From: Saccharopolyspora hordei
GTDB taxonomy: Bacteria; Actinomycetota; Actinomycetes; Mycobacteriales; Pseudonocardiaceae
DNA length: 64,000 nt
NCBI RefSeq assembly: GCF_013410345.1
Contig: NZ_JACCFJ010000001.1
Coordinates: forward strand, 2,827,001-2,891,000
Direction: 5' to 3'
Below are positions 8,648 through 18,163 of this stretch, one piece after another. Every line of letters begins with the position of its first letter. The first letter of the stretch is position 1. A model generated the notes under the pieces. That model had not been told where the DNA came from. It was given only the letters and a program-made list of their open reading frames with translations, and made no database searches. A program made the position numbers and the translations under genes.

Positions 8648-8797
8648 TCAGTCCCTGGACACGGTCGTGTGGGAGGTGCTGTCCGCACCATCCGACTTCT
8701 TGAGCTGGCAGAGCAGTTCGAGCCCTTCGGCGTCGCACTTCTCGAACCACTGGGGGATCTCGTCGTGGTCGGAAGTCGTACGGGTCTCGGCGCCCAT
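8648..8797 (-). CDS. Small hypothetical protein (49 aa)
   Basis: Short open frame with ATG at 8797 preceded by GGAGGGG at good distance and a TGA at 8648-8650, 15 bases from the start of the next gene on the same strand. The product is acidic and hydrophilic, with a WFEKCDAEGLEL segment containing one of two Cys, and has strong G/C at third codon positions. The good ribosome site, codon bias and operon-like position support a real gene; no family is recognised. Confidence 0.5.
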   Translation of the reverse strand: MGAETRTTSDHDEIPQWFEKCDAEGLELLCQLKKSDGADSTSHTTVSRD

Positions 8798-8819
8798 GCG
8801 AACCCCTCCAAGAAGTGCG

Positions 8820-9095
8820 TCAGGCGACTTGCGCGAGAACTACCCGGAGACCGGCCCCGGGAAACGCTTCGACACGAGAGTCGGCGCGGTCTTCGGGGTT
8901 CTCGGGTGCGTCCGGGAGCGTGGGGGAGTCCGGCTTCTCCGGGGTGGGCGCCTTCGGCTTGTCCGGGAACTTCGGTGAGCCCGGGAACTGGTGCTTGCTC
9001 GGCGCGGTCGGCTTGTCCGGGGTGGTGGGGCCCTCGGGCTCCTCGGGCTCGTCCGGGTCTCCCCGCCAGCGGTCGAGCAGTGGCGTGCTGGACAT
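8820..9095 (-). CDS. Proline-, lysine- and glutamate-rich hypothetical protein
   Basis: Product of 91 residues, using the ATG at 9095 preceded by GGAGGG; an upstream in-frame start lacks a ribosome site. The body is low complexity with recurring P-x-K-P and P-E/D-x-P units (DEPEEPEGP, PDKPTAPSK, PDKPKAPTPEKP), so it is probably disordered. There is no signal peptide, so it is cytosolic. It lies in a run of small minus-strand genes. On the complementary strand the same DNA reads as Gly/Ser repeats, which I judge a shadow. Function unknown. Confidence 0.55.
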   Translation of the reverse strand: MSSTPLLDRWRGDPDEPEEPEGPTTPDKPTAPSKHQFPGSPKFPDKPKAPTPEKPDSPTLPDAPENPEDRADSRVEAFPGAGLRVVLAQVA

Positions 9096-9167
9096 GATCC
9101 CTCCACCGCGATCTCGTCGTGCCCACCGGATACCCCCGATCACCGACGAGCCAATCCTGGGGAGGGA

Positions 9168-9626
9168 TCAGGGGGATTCGCGGTCGCGGGCCGGGATGAT
9201 GCTGATCCCGCCGGACCGCTCCAGCACCGCGTAGTCGATGTCCTCCAGCCTCAGCAGCCCCTGGCTGGTCCGCGCGGCGGCGAGGACGTCCTCGACGCTG
9301 ATGTGCTCCTTCCGCAGGCGCTCTTCCAGCGGCCGGCCGTGTTCGACGAGGATCATCGGCGTCCCTTCGGTCACCCGCGACACCGACGTGAAGCGCCACT
9401 TCAGCCAGTCGGCCAACCGGTCCACGGAGACCAGCGTGGTGATCACCAGCGCCGCGTTGGTCAGCGAGTAGTCGTCGCCCAACAGCGCCTGCTGGGTGGC
9501 CTCGCTGATGATCAGCAACAACACCAGGTCGAAGGTCGTGGCCTGCGAGAGCGTCCGCTTCCCGGTGATCCGGAAGAGCGTGAGCACGATCAGGTAGATG
9601 ACCACGGCTCGCAGCACGCTGTCCAC
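9168..9626 (-). CDS. DUF421 / YetF-family membrane protein
   Basis: Membrane protein of 152 residues. The N-terminus carries hydrophobic helices (VVIYLIVLTLFRITGKRTLSQ, shown here as two overlapping pieces, and DLVLLLIISEATQQALL), including the GKR-x-L-x-Q feature of YetF proteins. The soluble C-terminal part has PMILVEHGRP and HISVEDVLAAAR, matching the YetF C-terminal domain. In Bacillus, YetF homologues belong to the spore and envelope protein group; the molecular role is unclear. It follows a single-pass membrane protein gene by 21 bases, and the two are probably cotranscribed. Family confident, role unknown. Confidence 0.85.
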   Translation of the reverse strand: MDSVLRAVVIYLIVLTLFRITGKRTLSQATTFDLVLLLIISEATQQALLGDDYSLTNAALVITTLVSVDRLADWLKWRFTSVSRVTEGTPMILVEHGRPLEERLRKEHISVEDVLAAARTSQGLLRLEDIDYAVLERSGGISIIPARDRESP

Positions 9627-9647
9627 GGTGCGCCTCCTCTGCAGGGA

Positions 9648-10163
9648 TCACGGATGCACCCAGTGCCACGTGCGGACCTGCGGGGAGGTGCCCACGCCGA
9701 AGGAGCACTCCTGCAGGCCCGTGGTGTCGCTGGGCCGCACGTCCAGCCGCAACGTCAACGCGGAGTCCGCGCCGGCCGGGAACCCGAACACCAGCCGATC
9801 ACCGACCGCCGTCGTGACCGTCGGCTCGGGCTGCATCGACTGCACCTGGTAGGAGTCGAGGCACGGCTGGTCCACGCTGAGCTGGAGCGTCCCGCCGCGT
9901 GCGCTGCCGCGGTCGGCGTGGACGACGATCGACGTCTGGCCGATGGTGCGCACGAAGCGCTCGTAGGACACCGACAGCCGCCCGTCGGCGCTGGTCGTCG
10001 TGACCGTGCTGAGCACCCCGCTTCCCCAGAACCCGAGCAGGCCCAGCAGCACCACGAGAGCCATGACCACCCAGCCGACCCGTTCCACGCGCCACTCGCG
10101 CTCGTGGGGGCGAGGGTCTTCCCCCACGAGCGACGCACCACTCGGTTCGTCGTCTCTGCTCAC
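9648..10163 (-). CDS. Single-pass membrane protein with extracytoplasmic domain, hypothetical
   Basis: Protein of 171 residues. A short charged cytoplasmic start (with ERVGW) is followed by one membrane helix (about residues 30-50) and a roughly 120-residue outside domain with two Cys and beta-rich sequence. The GTG at 10163 has a GAGGT at suitable distance. The same frame stays open upstream through the 3' end of the SDR gene, so a gene finder could fuse the two; I treat the fusion as an artefact of the SDR frameshift because the bridging translation is Arg-rich antisense. It is cotranscribed with the DUF421 gene. Function unknown. Confidence 0.6.
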   Translation of the reverse strand: MSRDDEPSGASLVGEDPRPHEREWRVERVGWVVMALVVLLGLLGFWGSGVLSTVTTTSADGRLSVSYERFVRTIGQTSIVVHADRGSARGGTLQLSVDQPCLDSYQVQSMQPEPTVTTAVGDRLVFGFPAGADSALTLRLDVRPSDTTGLQECSFGVGTSPQVRTWHWVHP

Positions 10164-10181
10164 GCGATCCGACCTCGCCTC

Positions 10182-10418
10182 GTGCCCTCGGTGACGGTGT
10201 CGGCCGGGTACCCGGTGCCGGGCGTTCCCACGCAGCCCACCCCGGACCAGCTCACCGTCGGTCAGCTCTCGGAGTGCTGGACCACCCTCGGCCGGCTGGA
10301 CGAGAGCGGTGGGCGGCTCCCGCCGCACGCGGTGGTCTGGGCGGCCGACCTCCTCACGGCGCCGGGGTACCAGCCTCGCCAGCGTGGTCGGGCGTGGGGC
10401 GCAGCTCGACGCCCGTAG
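10182..10418 (+). CDS. Small hypothetical protein (78 aa)
   Basis: Frame from GTG 10182 (alternatives at 10191 and 10197) to TAG 10416-10418. The translation looks protein-like: a Pro-rich start and then LTVGQLSECWTTLGRLDES and HAVVWAADLL, predicted helices. Third codon positions are almost all G or C, whereas the opposite strand reads Arg-rich here, which supports coding on this strand. There is no strong ribosome site. It is divergent from the membrane protein gene and its 3' end overlaps that of the SDR gene. No family recognised. Confidence 0.45.
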   Translation: MPSVTVSAGYPVPGVPTQPTPDQLTVGQLSECWTTLGRLDESGGRLPPHAVVWAADLLTAPGYQPRQRGRAWGAARRP

Positions 10419-11204
10419 CGCCCAGACGTGGGGCTGTCCGTTCGAGGCGGTGGTCCCACCGTCGACGGGGACGACGGCGCCGGTGATGTAGCGCGCGGCG
10501 TCACTCGCCAGGAACAGGAACACCGGTGCGACGTCTTCCGGCTCGCCCAGCCTGCCCAGCGCGGTCCGCTCTTCGTGCTTCGCGACCAGCTCCGGGTTGC
10601 TGGTCATCGACGCGACCGGCTCGGTCTTGGTCAACGACGGGGCGACGGCGTTGACCCGCACGCCGCGAGACCCCCAGTCCAGGGCGAGGGCGCGGACGAA
10701 CTGGGTCACCGCTCCCTTGGTGGCGTTGTACGTCGAGAGCTTCCAGTCACCGCCGAGTCCGGACACGCTGCTGGTCGCGATGAAGGAGCCGCCGGTGTCG
10801 GCCAGTGACGGCAGCGTGGTCTTCGCGAGGTGGAAGAGGCCGTCGATGGTGGTCCGCCGCATCAGCTCCCCGTCATCGGTGCTGACGTCGGTGATCTCAC
10901 CTGGGACGTGTCCCGCGGCGTTGCTGATGACGACGTCGAGTCGGCCGAACCGGTCGTGGACGCCGCGGGTGATCCGCTCGACGTCGTCGGGGAGGCCGAC
11001 GTCGGCGCGGACGGCGGTCGCGCGGTCGGTGGGGAGCCGTTCGAGTGCCGTGTCGAGCCGTCCCTGCGTCCGACCGGTGATGACGACGTTCGCGCCGGAC
11101 CGTGCGAACGCCTCGGCGGTGGCGAGGCCGATGCCGCTGCCCCCTCCCGTGATCAGGACCGTCCTACCGGTGAAGTCGGAACTGACATCAGTGGGTGTGT
11201 TCAT
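10354..11204 (-). pseudogene. Short-chain dehydrogenase/reductase with probable 1-bp frameshift near the 3' end
   Basis: Classical NAD(P)-dependent SDR. It has the Rossmann motif TGGGSGIG near residues 19-26, NAAG, the catalytic Ser (SSVSG) and YNATK (Tyr/Lys), then VPVDGGTTASNGQP near the end. In the literal frame the expected stop is absent and translation runs on to 9648 through Arg-rich sequence. If one base is missing near 10428, the frame continues as HVLGATGVELRPTP and stops at TGA 10354-10356, a normal SDR length. So this is either a real frameshift, which mainly affects the last 20-25 residues and may leave activity, or a sequencing error. It lies next to a P450 remnant. Substrate unknown. 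Confidence 0.7.
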
Positions 11205-11337
11205 GACGCGACCGTCCGAGGGAGTGTGGAGGCCTACCCGGAGAGCGTCGCGGCGAGGAGGCGTCGCGGCGAACTCGCGGGGGCCGGGGTTCCGCCGAAC
11301 AGAGCTGCGACCGTGGGCGCTCGGGACGACAGCTGCA

Positions 11338-11605
11338 TCACCAGCCATCGTGTGAGCACCAGGTGGCGGGCAGTTCGCACACGCCGTGGCGGACTCCGTT
11401 CTCTTCGAACGGGAGCTGGTCGAGGCCGGTCGCCGACCGGAGGTCGGGGAACCGGCGGAAGAGGCGCGGGAACACCGTCTGGAGCTCGACGCGGGCGAGC
11501 GGCTGGCCGAGGTGCTGGTGGTCGCCGAAGCCGAAGGCCATGTGCCGCCGGGCGTCGCGGGTGAGGTCCAGCTGGTCGGGCTCTGGGAAGTGGGCAGAGC
11601 GTGGC
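11338..11605 (-). pseudogene. Cytochrome P450 C-terminal remnant with heme Cys replaced by His
   Basis: The translation contains FPEPDQLDLTRDARRH, then AFGFGDHQHLGQPLARVEL, then a C-terminal tail ending in a TGA at 11338-11340. This is the heme-binding end of a P450 and closely resembles the intact P450 at 21409-22635 (RLDLTRDARRH, FGFGVHQCLGQPLARVEL). The axial Cys is His here, and nothing P450-like precedes about 11605. It cannot be a working P450 by itself, so I call it a decayed fragment. The upstream edge is approximate. Confidence 0.7.
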
Positions 11606-12115
11606 GGCGGAGCGCGCAGGCGGCGAGGTCGGAGACGTCACGCCGGGAGACGCTCCGTTGGCGGGTGAACCGAGATCGCCTCGCCTCCGTGTTGGTGGTG
11701 AGCGCGCGACGAGGTGGTTGCGCTCGGCGGTGCCCACGGCGCACCGCCTGGATGGGGGAAGGATGCCTGCGAGGTGGAAGAGCGCCTGTCCGAGCCATCG
11801 GTGCCACGGGCGATGACGTCCCGTGCCGGAACGGCTCCGACACCGAACCGAACCGCCATGCCGGGCGAGGTGGTCCGTCGGAACAGCTCCCGGCCGGGAC
11901 CGACCGGCCGCGATCCCCGGTGGCGGCTCCACGCAGCGGCGGCTGCCCCGCGCTAGCTCACTCTTCCCACCTCCCACCGGCTTCGCCACCACCATCGCGC
12001 ACCGCGATGGGTCGGCCCCGTGGGCTTCCCGCGGCGACCAGACCCGCTCGGCGGAGGCCCGCTCGCACCGTGACCCCGCGGTTCGCGGGAACCACTACCA
12101 GTTGAGGAGAACGAC
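11606..12115. other. Long intergenic region, no gene recognised
   Basis: About 510 bases between the P450 remnant and the lipoprotein gene. Open frames exist on both strands but their translations are Arg/Pro/Ala-rich and lack any family motif or consistent third-position bias. It may be decayed sequence upstream of the P450 remnant plus the promoter of the lipoprotein gene. GAGGAGA at the right edge is the ribosome site of the next gene. Confidence 0.4.
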
Positions 12116-13021
12116 GTGTTCCACCTTCCCAAGGCGACCGGTGTGACCGCCCTGGTCTGCGCCGCGGTCCTGGCGCTCACCGGGTGCGGCGCAGGCGCGG
12201 ACGGCGACCTGCAGTCGCTGGACCAGCTGGACGAGCTCGACCAGCTGGACGGCGAGCTGTTCACCGGCACCCAGAAGATCGACGTGGGCGGCAAGGCGGT
12301 GAACGTCTCCTGCGCCGGGAAACCGGTCGACGGCAAGCCAGGGATCATGCTCCTGCTCGGGTTCGGCGACGGGCTGGAGGCGATGAGCGAGCTGCAGAAG
12401 TCGCTCAGCGCGCACAACCGGGTCTGCTCCTACGACCGGCTGGGCGAAGGCGCCAGCGACGAGCCGGACGGCCCCCAGGACTTCGCCAGCAACGGGCAGG
12501 TCCTCACCGCGGTCCTCGACAAGGCGATGGGCGACCGGTCGGTCGTGCTCGCCGGGCACTCCATGGGTGGGCTGCTCGCGGCTCGGTACGCCCCGGACCA
12601 CCAGGACCGGGTCACGGGCCTCGTGCTGCTCGACGCCACCGGGCCGACGGCGATCTCCGACACGCTGGAGCTGATCCCCGAGGGCGACGCCGGCCCGGCC
12701 TCGGCCGTGCGCGAGCAGATGATCGCGATGCGTGAGGGCGCCAACCCGGAGCAGCTGCGCGTCGAGGACGGCGAGGTCCGCTCCGCCGGCGACATCCCGG
12801 TGGAGGTCGTCCAGCACGGCCAGCAGTACCTCGCGGCCATCCCGCAGTACGGGGCGGAACTGGAGCGGATCTGGGCCGAGGGCCAGCGGAAGTGGCTCGC
12901 GCTGTCTCCCCGCAGCACCCTGGTCACGGCCACCGGGAGCGGCCACTACATCTACGTCGACGAGCCGCAGCTCGCCGTCCAGAGCATCGAACGCGTCGTC
13001 ACCCAAGCAATCGACGAGTGA
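12116..13021 (+). CDS. Secreted lipoprotein alpha/beta hydrolase
   Basis: Product of 301 residues. A signal peptide ends in the lipobox LTGC (Cys24), so the protein should be lipid-anchored on the outer face of the membrane. The hydrolase domain has the nucleophile elbow GHSMGG at 147-152 (Ser149), a YDRLGEG strand/loop as in serine hydrolases, and a C-terminal GSGHYIY with the likely catalytic His. A short linker after the lipobox repeats LDQLDE. The GTG at 12116 follows GAGGAGA. It is monocistronic with a strong hairpin after the stop. It is an esterase-, lipase- or peptidase-like enzyme; substrate unknown. Confidence 0.85.
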   Translation: MFHLPKATGVTALVCAAVLALTGCGAGADGDLQSLDQLDELDQLDGELFTGTQKIDVGGKAVNVSCAGKPVDGKPGIMLLLGFGDGLEAMSELQKSLSAHNRVCSYDRLGEGASDEPDGPQDFASNGQVLTAVLDKAMGDRSVVLAGHSMGGLLAARYAPDHQDRVTGLVLLDATGPTAISDTLELIPEGDAGPASAVREQMIAMREGANPEQLRVEDGEVRSAGDIPVEVVQHGQQYLAAIPQYGAELERIWAEGQRKWLALSPRSTLVTATGSGHYIYVDEPQLAVQSIERVVTQAIDE

Positions 13022-13032
13022 TCCCGGACCAG

Positions 13033-13073
13033 CGCACCGGGTGGGCGGCCGAGGCGGTCGCCCACCCGGTGCG
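13033..13073. terminator. Strong 15-bp hairpin after the lipoprotein gene
   Basis: Bases 13033-13047 are perfectly complementary to 13059-13073, with an 11-base loop. It starts 12 bases after the stop codon; no T tract. Confidence 0.7.
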
Positions 13074-13370
13074 GCTGTCTCGGGACGATCCGCGCGGATG
13101 CGCCGACCACCACGCAGTTCGGGCAAGGCGTCGACGGCGGTGCGGTGCACGCTCCGCTGACACGGTGAACACCCGTCTGCCGTGCGGGTGGAGTCTGAGG
13201 CCCGTCCGGCTTCGCTGATGCCCCGGCCGATGGGGGGTTGCGGTCGGGTGTTCCCCTCGCGGCAAGGCCGCGCCCGCCACGCCGAGAGCGTCCCGGGACG
13301 CCGTGGAACCGCTGGTCAGAGGCTCGTTCTCATCCCGGGACGGGGGTGGGACGGGAACTGGTTGTTGCTC
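13074..13370. other. Intergenic region before the biosynthetic locus
   Basis: About 300 bases without a credible gene on either strand. I recognise no promoter box or operator. The tandem repeats start immediately after it. Confidence 0.35.
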
Positions 13371-13457
13371 TGATCGAGTGCTGCCATCGTGCTGGGCAGT
13401 GATCGAGTGCTGCCATCGTGCTGGGCAGTGATCGAGTGCTGCCATCGTGCTGGGCAG
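13371..13457. repeat. Three perfect 29-bp tandem repeats
   Basis: The unit starts TGATCGAGTGCTGCCATCGT and ends GCTGGGCAG; copies are at 13371-13399, 13400-13428 and 13429-13457, identical and head-to-tail. They lie 124 bases before the start of the KS-ACP gene. Such arrays can be regulator-binding sites or slippage products. No partial fourth copy is seen. Confidence 0.95.
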
Positions 13458-13580
13458 TCAGCCGCGTTCCGAGTTCTGGGGGTACGGGACCGGTCCGGCC
13501 GGGTGGTTCTGGGCGCTGTCGGCGCCGTGCCCGGCGCGCTCGCGCGCTGGCTGCCGAACAAGAGAAGACATGGGGGACAC

Positions 13581-15544
13581 ATGGGGGACCAACAGTTCCG
13601 TGGCATCACCGATCGGGAGGCCGCGGCGGATGCGCGATCCGTCGCCGTGATCGGGATGGCCTGCCGGCTCCCCGGCGCGTCGGGGCCCGACGCGCTGTGG
13701 GACCTGCTGCGTGAGGGCGTCGACGCCACGGGCGTGACGCCGTCGGAGCGCTACGACGCGGACGCCTTGCACGCGCCGGGGCGGGCACCGGGGAAGCTCG
13801 CCGCCCGACGCGGCGGGTACGTGGACGGGATCGCGGAGTTCGACGCCGAGTTCTTCGGGATGTCCGATGCGGAGGCCGTCGAGATCGATCCGCAGCAGCG
13901 GTTGCTGCTGATGACGGCGTGGGAGGCGTTGGAGGACGCGGGCCAACGACCCGACCGGCTCGCGGGCAGCCGGACGGGTGTGTTCGTCGGCTGCTCCCGC
14001 GCCGACTACCTGGAGAACGCCCTGCAGCGGGGGCTGGAGGAGGCGACCGCTGCGCAGCTCGGCAACGTCCGGTCGCTGCTGCCCGCGCGGGTGTCGCACT
14101 TCTTCGACCTGCGCGGCCCCAGCGTCGTGGTGGACACCGCCTGCTCCTCGTCGTTGGTGGCCGTGCACCAGGCGGTGCAGAGCCTGCGCGCCGGGGAGAG
14201 CCCGGTCGCGCTGGTCGCGGGGGTGAACCTGCCGCTCCGGCCGCACGAAGGGGTCATGATGTCGCAGGCCGGGGGCATGGCGCCCGATGGCCGCAGCAAG
14301 TTCGGGGACGCGCGTGCCGACGGCCACGCGCCGAGCGACGCGGTGTCCGTCGTCGTCCTCAAGCCGCTGGCCGCCGCGCTCGCGGACGGCGACCGGGTGC
14401 GGGCCGTCATCGCCGGCAGCGCGATCGGCAACGACGGCCGCACCAGTGACACGGTGCTCAGCCCGTCGCTGACCGGGCAGTGCGACGTGCTGCGACTCGC
14501 CTGCGCGGACGCCGGACTGAGTCCGTCCGATGTGGACTTCGTGGAAGCGCACGGCTCCGGGTCCCCGCTGCTGGACCCGCTGGAGCTCACCGCGCTGGAC
14601 CGGGTCCTCGGCGAGGGACGCCCGGCGGACCGGCCACTGCTGGTGGGCTCGGTCAAGTCGAACGTCGGGCACGCCGAAGCGGCGTCGGGCCTGACCGGGC
14701 TGATCAAGGCGGTGCTGTGCCTGGAGCACCACCAGGTCCCGGCGAGCCTGCACGTCGTGGACCCGAACCCGCAGGTGCCCTGGGACGAGCTGCCGCTGGA
14801 GATCCCGGCCCGGTTGCGGGACCTGCCCGAGCTCGGACGTCCGGCGGTCGCCGGGGTGTCCGCGCAGGGCTCGTCCGCGTTGAACGCGCACGTGGTCCTG
14901 CGGCAGGCCGAACCGCAGGAACCGCGGGAGGACCAGGCTGATCCGGCCGACGAGCACCTGCTGGTCCTGTCGGCCGCGACGCCCGAAGCCCTCGCCGACC
15001 TGGCCCGCGCGTACGTCGACCACCTCCGGGGGCCGGGCGCCGGGTTCGCGCTGCGCGACATCTGCCGCAGCGCGGCGACGCGCCGCCAGCACCTGCAGCA
15101 CCGCCTCGCCGTCGTGGGCCGCTCGCACGCCGAGCTCGCCGACGCGCTCGAGGGGAAGGGCAGAGCGCCGGCCGATCCGGTCCTGGCCGAGATCGCCGAC
15201 CAGTACTGCGCCGGCGGACCGGTCGACTGGGACGAGGTGTTCGGCCCCGACGGCGCGTTCGTCCCGCTGCCCACCTACCCGTGGCAGACCCAGCGGTACT
15301 GGCCCGGTGAGCAGCACGACGAGGGCGACGACCTGGCGACCTGGATCCTGGGCCGGCACACCCGGACCCGCTTCCACGCCGACTCCGCGCTCGTCGACAT
15401 CGGCATCGACTCGCTCGCGAAGCTGCAGCTGGTCGTCGAGCTCCAGAAGCGCACCGGTCGCGAAGTGGACCTCGGGGAGCTGGACCAGGTGCGCACCGTC
15501 GGCGACCTGCGCCGCTGGGCGCGCGAGCTGGAGGGGGCCGCGCG

Positions 15545-15548
<4 letters not shown>
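13581..15548 (+). CDS. Polyketide synthase ketosynthase-ACP protein lacking an acyltransferase
   Basis: Protein of 655 residues. A KS domain fills about residues 18-440 with catalytic Cys188 (DTACSSS), His324 (EAHGSGS, a variant of HGTGT) and His364 ([11 protein letters not shown]). Residues about 440-575 keep linker sequence, including [12 protein letters not shown], which in modular synthases normally follows the AT, but there is no GHSxG AT motif. A C-terminal carrier domain has DIGIDSL with the phosphopantetheine Ser at about 611. There is no KR, DH, ER or TE. The ATG at 13581 follows GGGGGA. The stop overlaps the next gene by 4 bases. It condenses an acyl unit supplied in trans; starter, extender and product are unknown. 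Confidence 0.9.
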
Positions 15549-16957
<1,409 letters not shown>

Positions 16958-16962
16958 GGCCC

Positions 16963-18159
16963 ATGTTCGACGCCATCGTCGTCGGAGCCCGCTGCGCGGG
17001 CTCACCCACCGCCATGCTGCTCGCTCGCGCGGGACACCGGGTCCTGCTGCTGGATCGAGCGTCGTTCCCGTCCGACACGTTGTCCACCCACGTCATCCAC
17101 CAGCCCGGGGTCGCGGCGCTGGCCCGCTGGGGCGTGCTGGACGCCGTGCGCGCCACGGGGTGCCCGCCGCTGGACCTGGTCCGCTACGAGGTGGCCGACG
17201 TCCGTGTGGAAGGCTGCGCGCACGGCGTCGCCGGGCAACGCGCCTCGTACGCGCCGCGCCGCCACGTCCTGGACACGATCCTGGTCGAGGCCGCCACCGC
17301 GGCCGGTGCGGAGCTGCGGGAAGGGTGCCGGATCACCGGGCTGCTGCACGACGACTCCGGCCGCGTCGTCGGGGTCGAGGGCAGCCACCGCGGTCGGCGC
17401 TTCACCGAGCGGGCCCGCCTGGTGGTCGGCGCGGACGGCATGCGCTCCACCGTCGCCCGCCTCGCGGAGGCGCGGTGCACCGTCCGGGACCCGAAGCTGA
17501 CGTGCGCGTACTACTCGTACTGGACGGGTGTGCCCGCCGCGGTCGAGCTCTACGAGGAGGCGGGCAGCTGGGTGGCCGCGGCGCCGACCAACGACGGCGC
17601 GACCCTCGTGCTGACCTACTTCCCGCAGTCCCGCTTCGGCGAGGTGCGCGCCGACCCGCTCCGCGCGCACCTGGAGCGGGTGCGCACCACGGCGCCCGCG
17701 CTGCACGACCGGCTGCGCGGCGGGGAGCGGATCGAACGGCTCCGCGGGACCGGTGACCAGCAGAACTTCTTCCGCCAGGCGGCGGGACGCGGCTGGGCGC
17801 TGGTCGGCGACGCCGGGCACCACAAGGACTCCATCACCGCGCGCGGGATCAGCGACGCCTTCCGCCAAGCGGAGTTGCTCGTGCAGCGGGTGGCAGACCG
17901 GCTCACCGGTGACCCCGCCCTGCTCGACCAGGCGCTGGCGCAGTACGCGCAGGAGCGCGACGCCGCGCTGTTGCCGGGGTACCGGTCCACGATCGAGGTG
18001 GCGCGGCTGGCACCGCCGAACGAGCGTCGGCTCGCGCTGCTCCGGGCGGTGCAGGCCGACCCGGAGCTCACCGCGACCTACTTCGACGTGTTCGCCGGCA
18101 CCAGACCCGCCAGCGCCCTGCACACCCCGAGGTTGCTGGAACTGCTGGGGGCGGCGTGA
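16963..18159 (+). CDS. FAD-dependent oxidoreductase/monooxygenase
   Basis: Product of 398 residues. The N-terminal dinucleotide fold is variant (VVGARCAGSPTA, residues 6-17), followed by DRASFPSDTLSTH, a conserved RR (APRRHVLD), the second FAD motif GADGMRST and the GDAGHHKDS segment that closes on FAD. This fits the group containing aromatic-type hydroxylases and geranylgeranyl reductase-like enzymes. It starts 5 bases after the adenylation gene, so it is the third gene of the locus and probably oxidises or halogen-independently tailors the assembled product. No transit signal. Reaction inferred from family only. Confidence 0.85.
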   Translation: MFDAIVVGARCAGSPTAMLLARAGHRVLLLDRASFPSDTLSTHVIHQPGVAALARWGVLDAVRATGCPPLDLVRYEVADVRVEGCAHGVAGQRASYAPRRHVLDTILVEAATAAGAELREGCRITGLLHDDSGRVVGVEGSHRGRRFTERARLVVGADGMRSTVARLAEARCTVRDPKLTCAYYSYWTGVPAAVELYEEAGSWVAAAPTNDGATLVLTYFPQSRFGEVRADPLRAHLERVRTTAPALHDRLRGGERIERLRGTGDQQNFFRQAAGRGWALVGDAGHHKDSITARGISDAFRQAELLVQRVADRLTGDPALLDQALAQYAQERDAALLPGYRSTIEVARLAPPNERRLALLRAVQADPELTATYFDVFAGTRPASALHTPRLLELLGAA

Positions 18160-18163
18160 CGGC

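Noticed and set aside
8815-9234. Gly/Ser-repeat protein on the plus strand
   Set aside because: It is the reverse complement of a Pro/Glu/Lys-rich frame with a better ribosome site and codon bias. The repeats are a by-product.
9648-11204. A single SDR-membrane fusion protein
   Set aside because: The joining segment is Arg-rich, lies opposite a better small frame, and one base change gives a normal SDR end.
13371-13457. 29-bp repeats as a CRISPR array
   Set aside because: Units are directly adjacent with no spacers and there are no cas genes.
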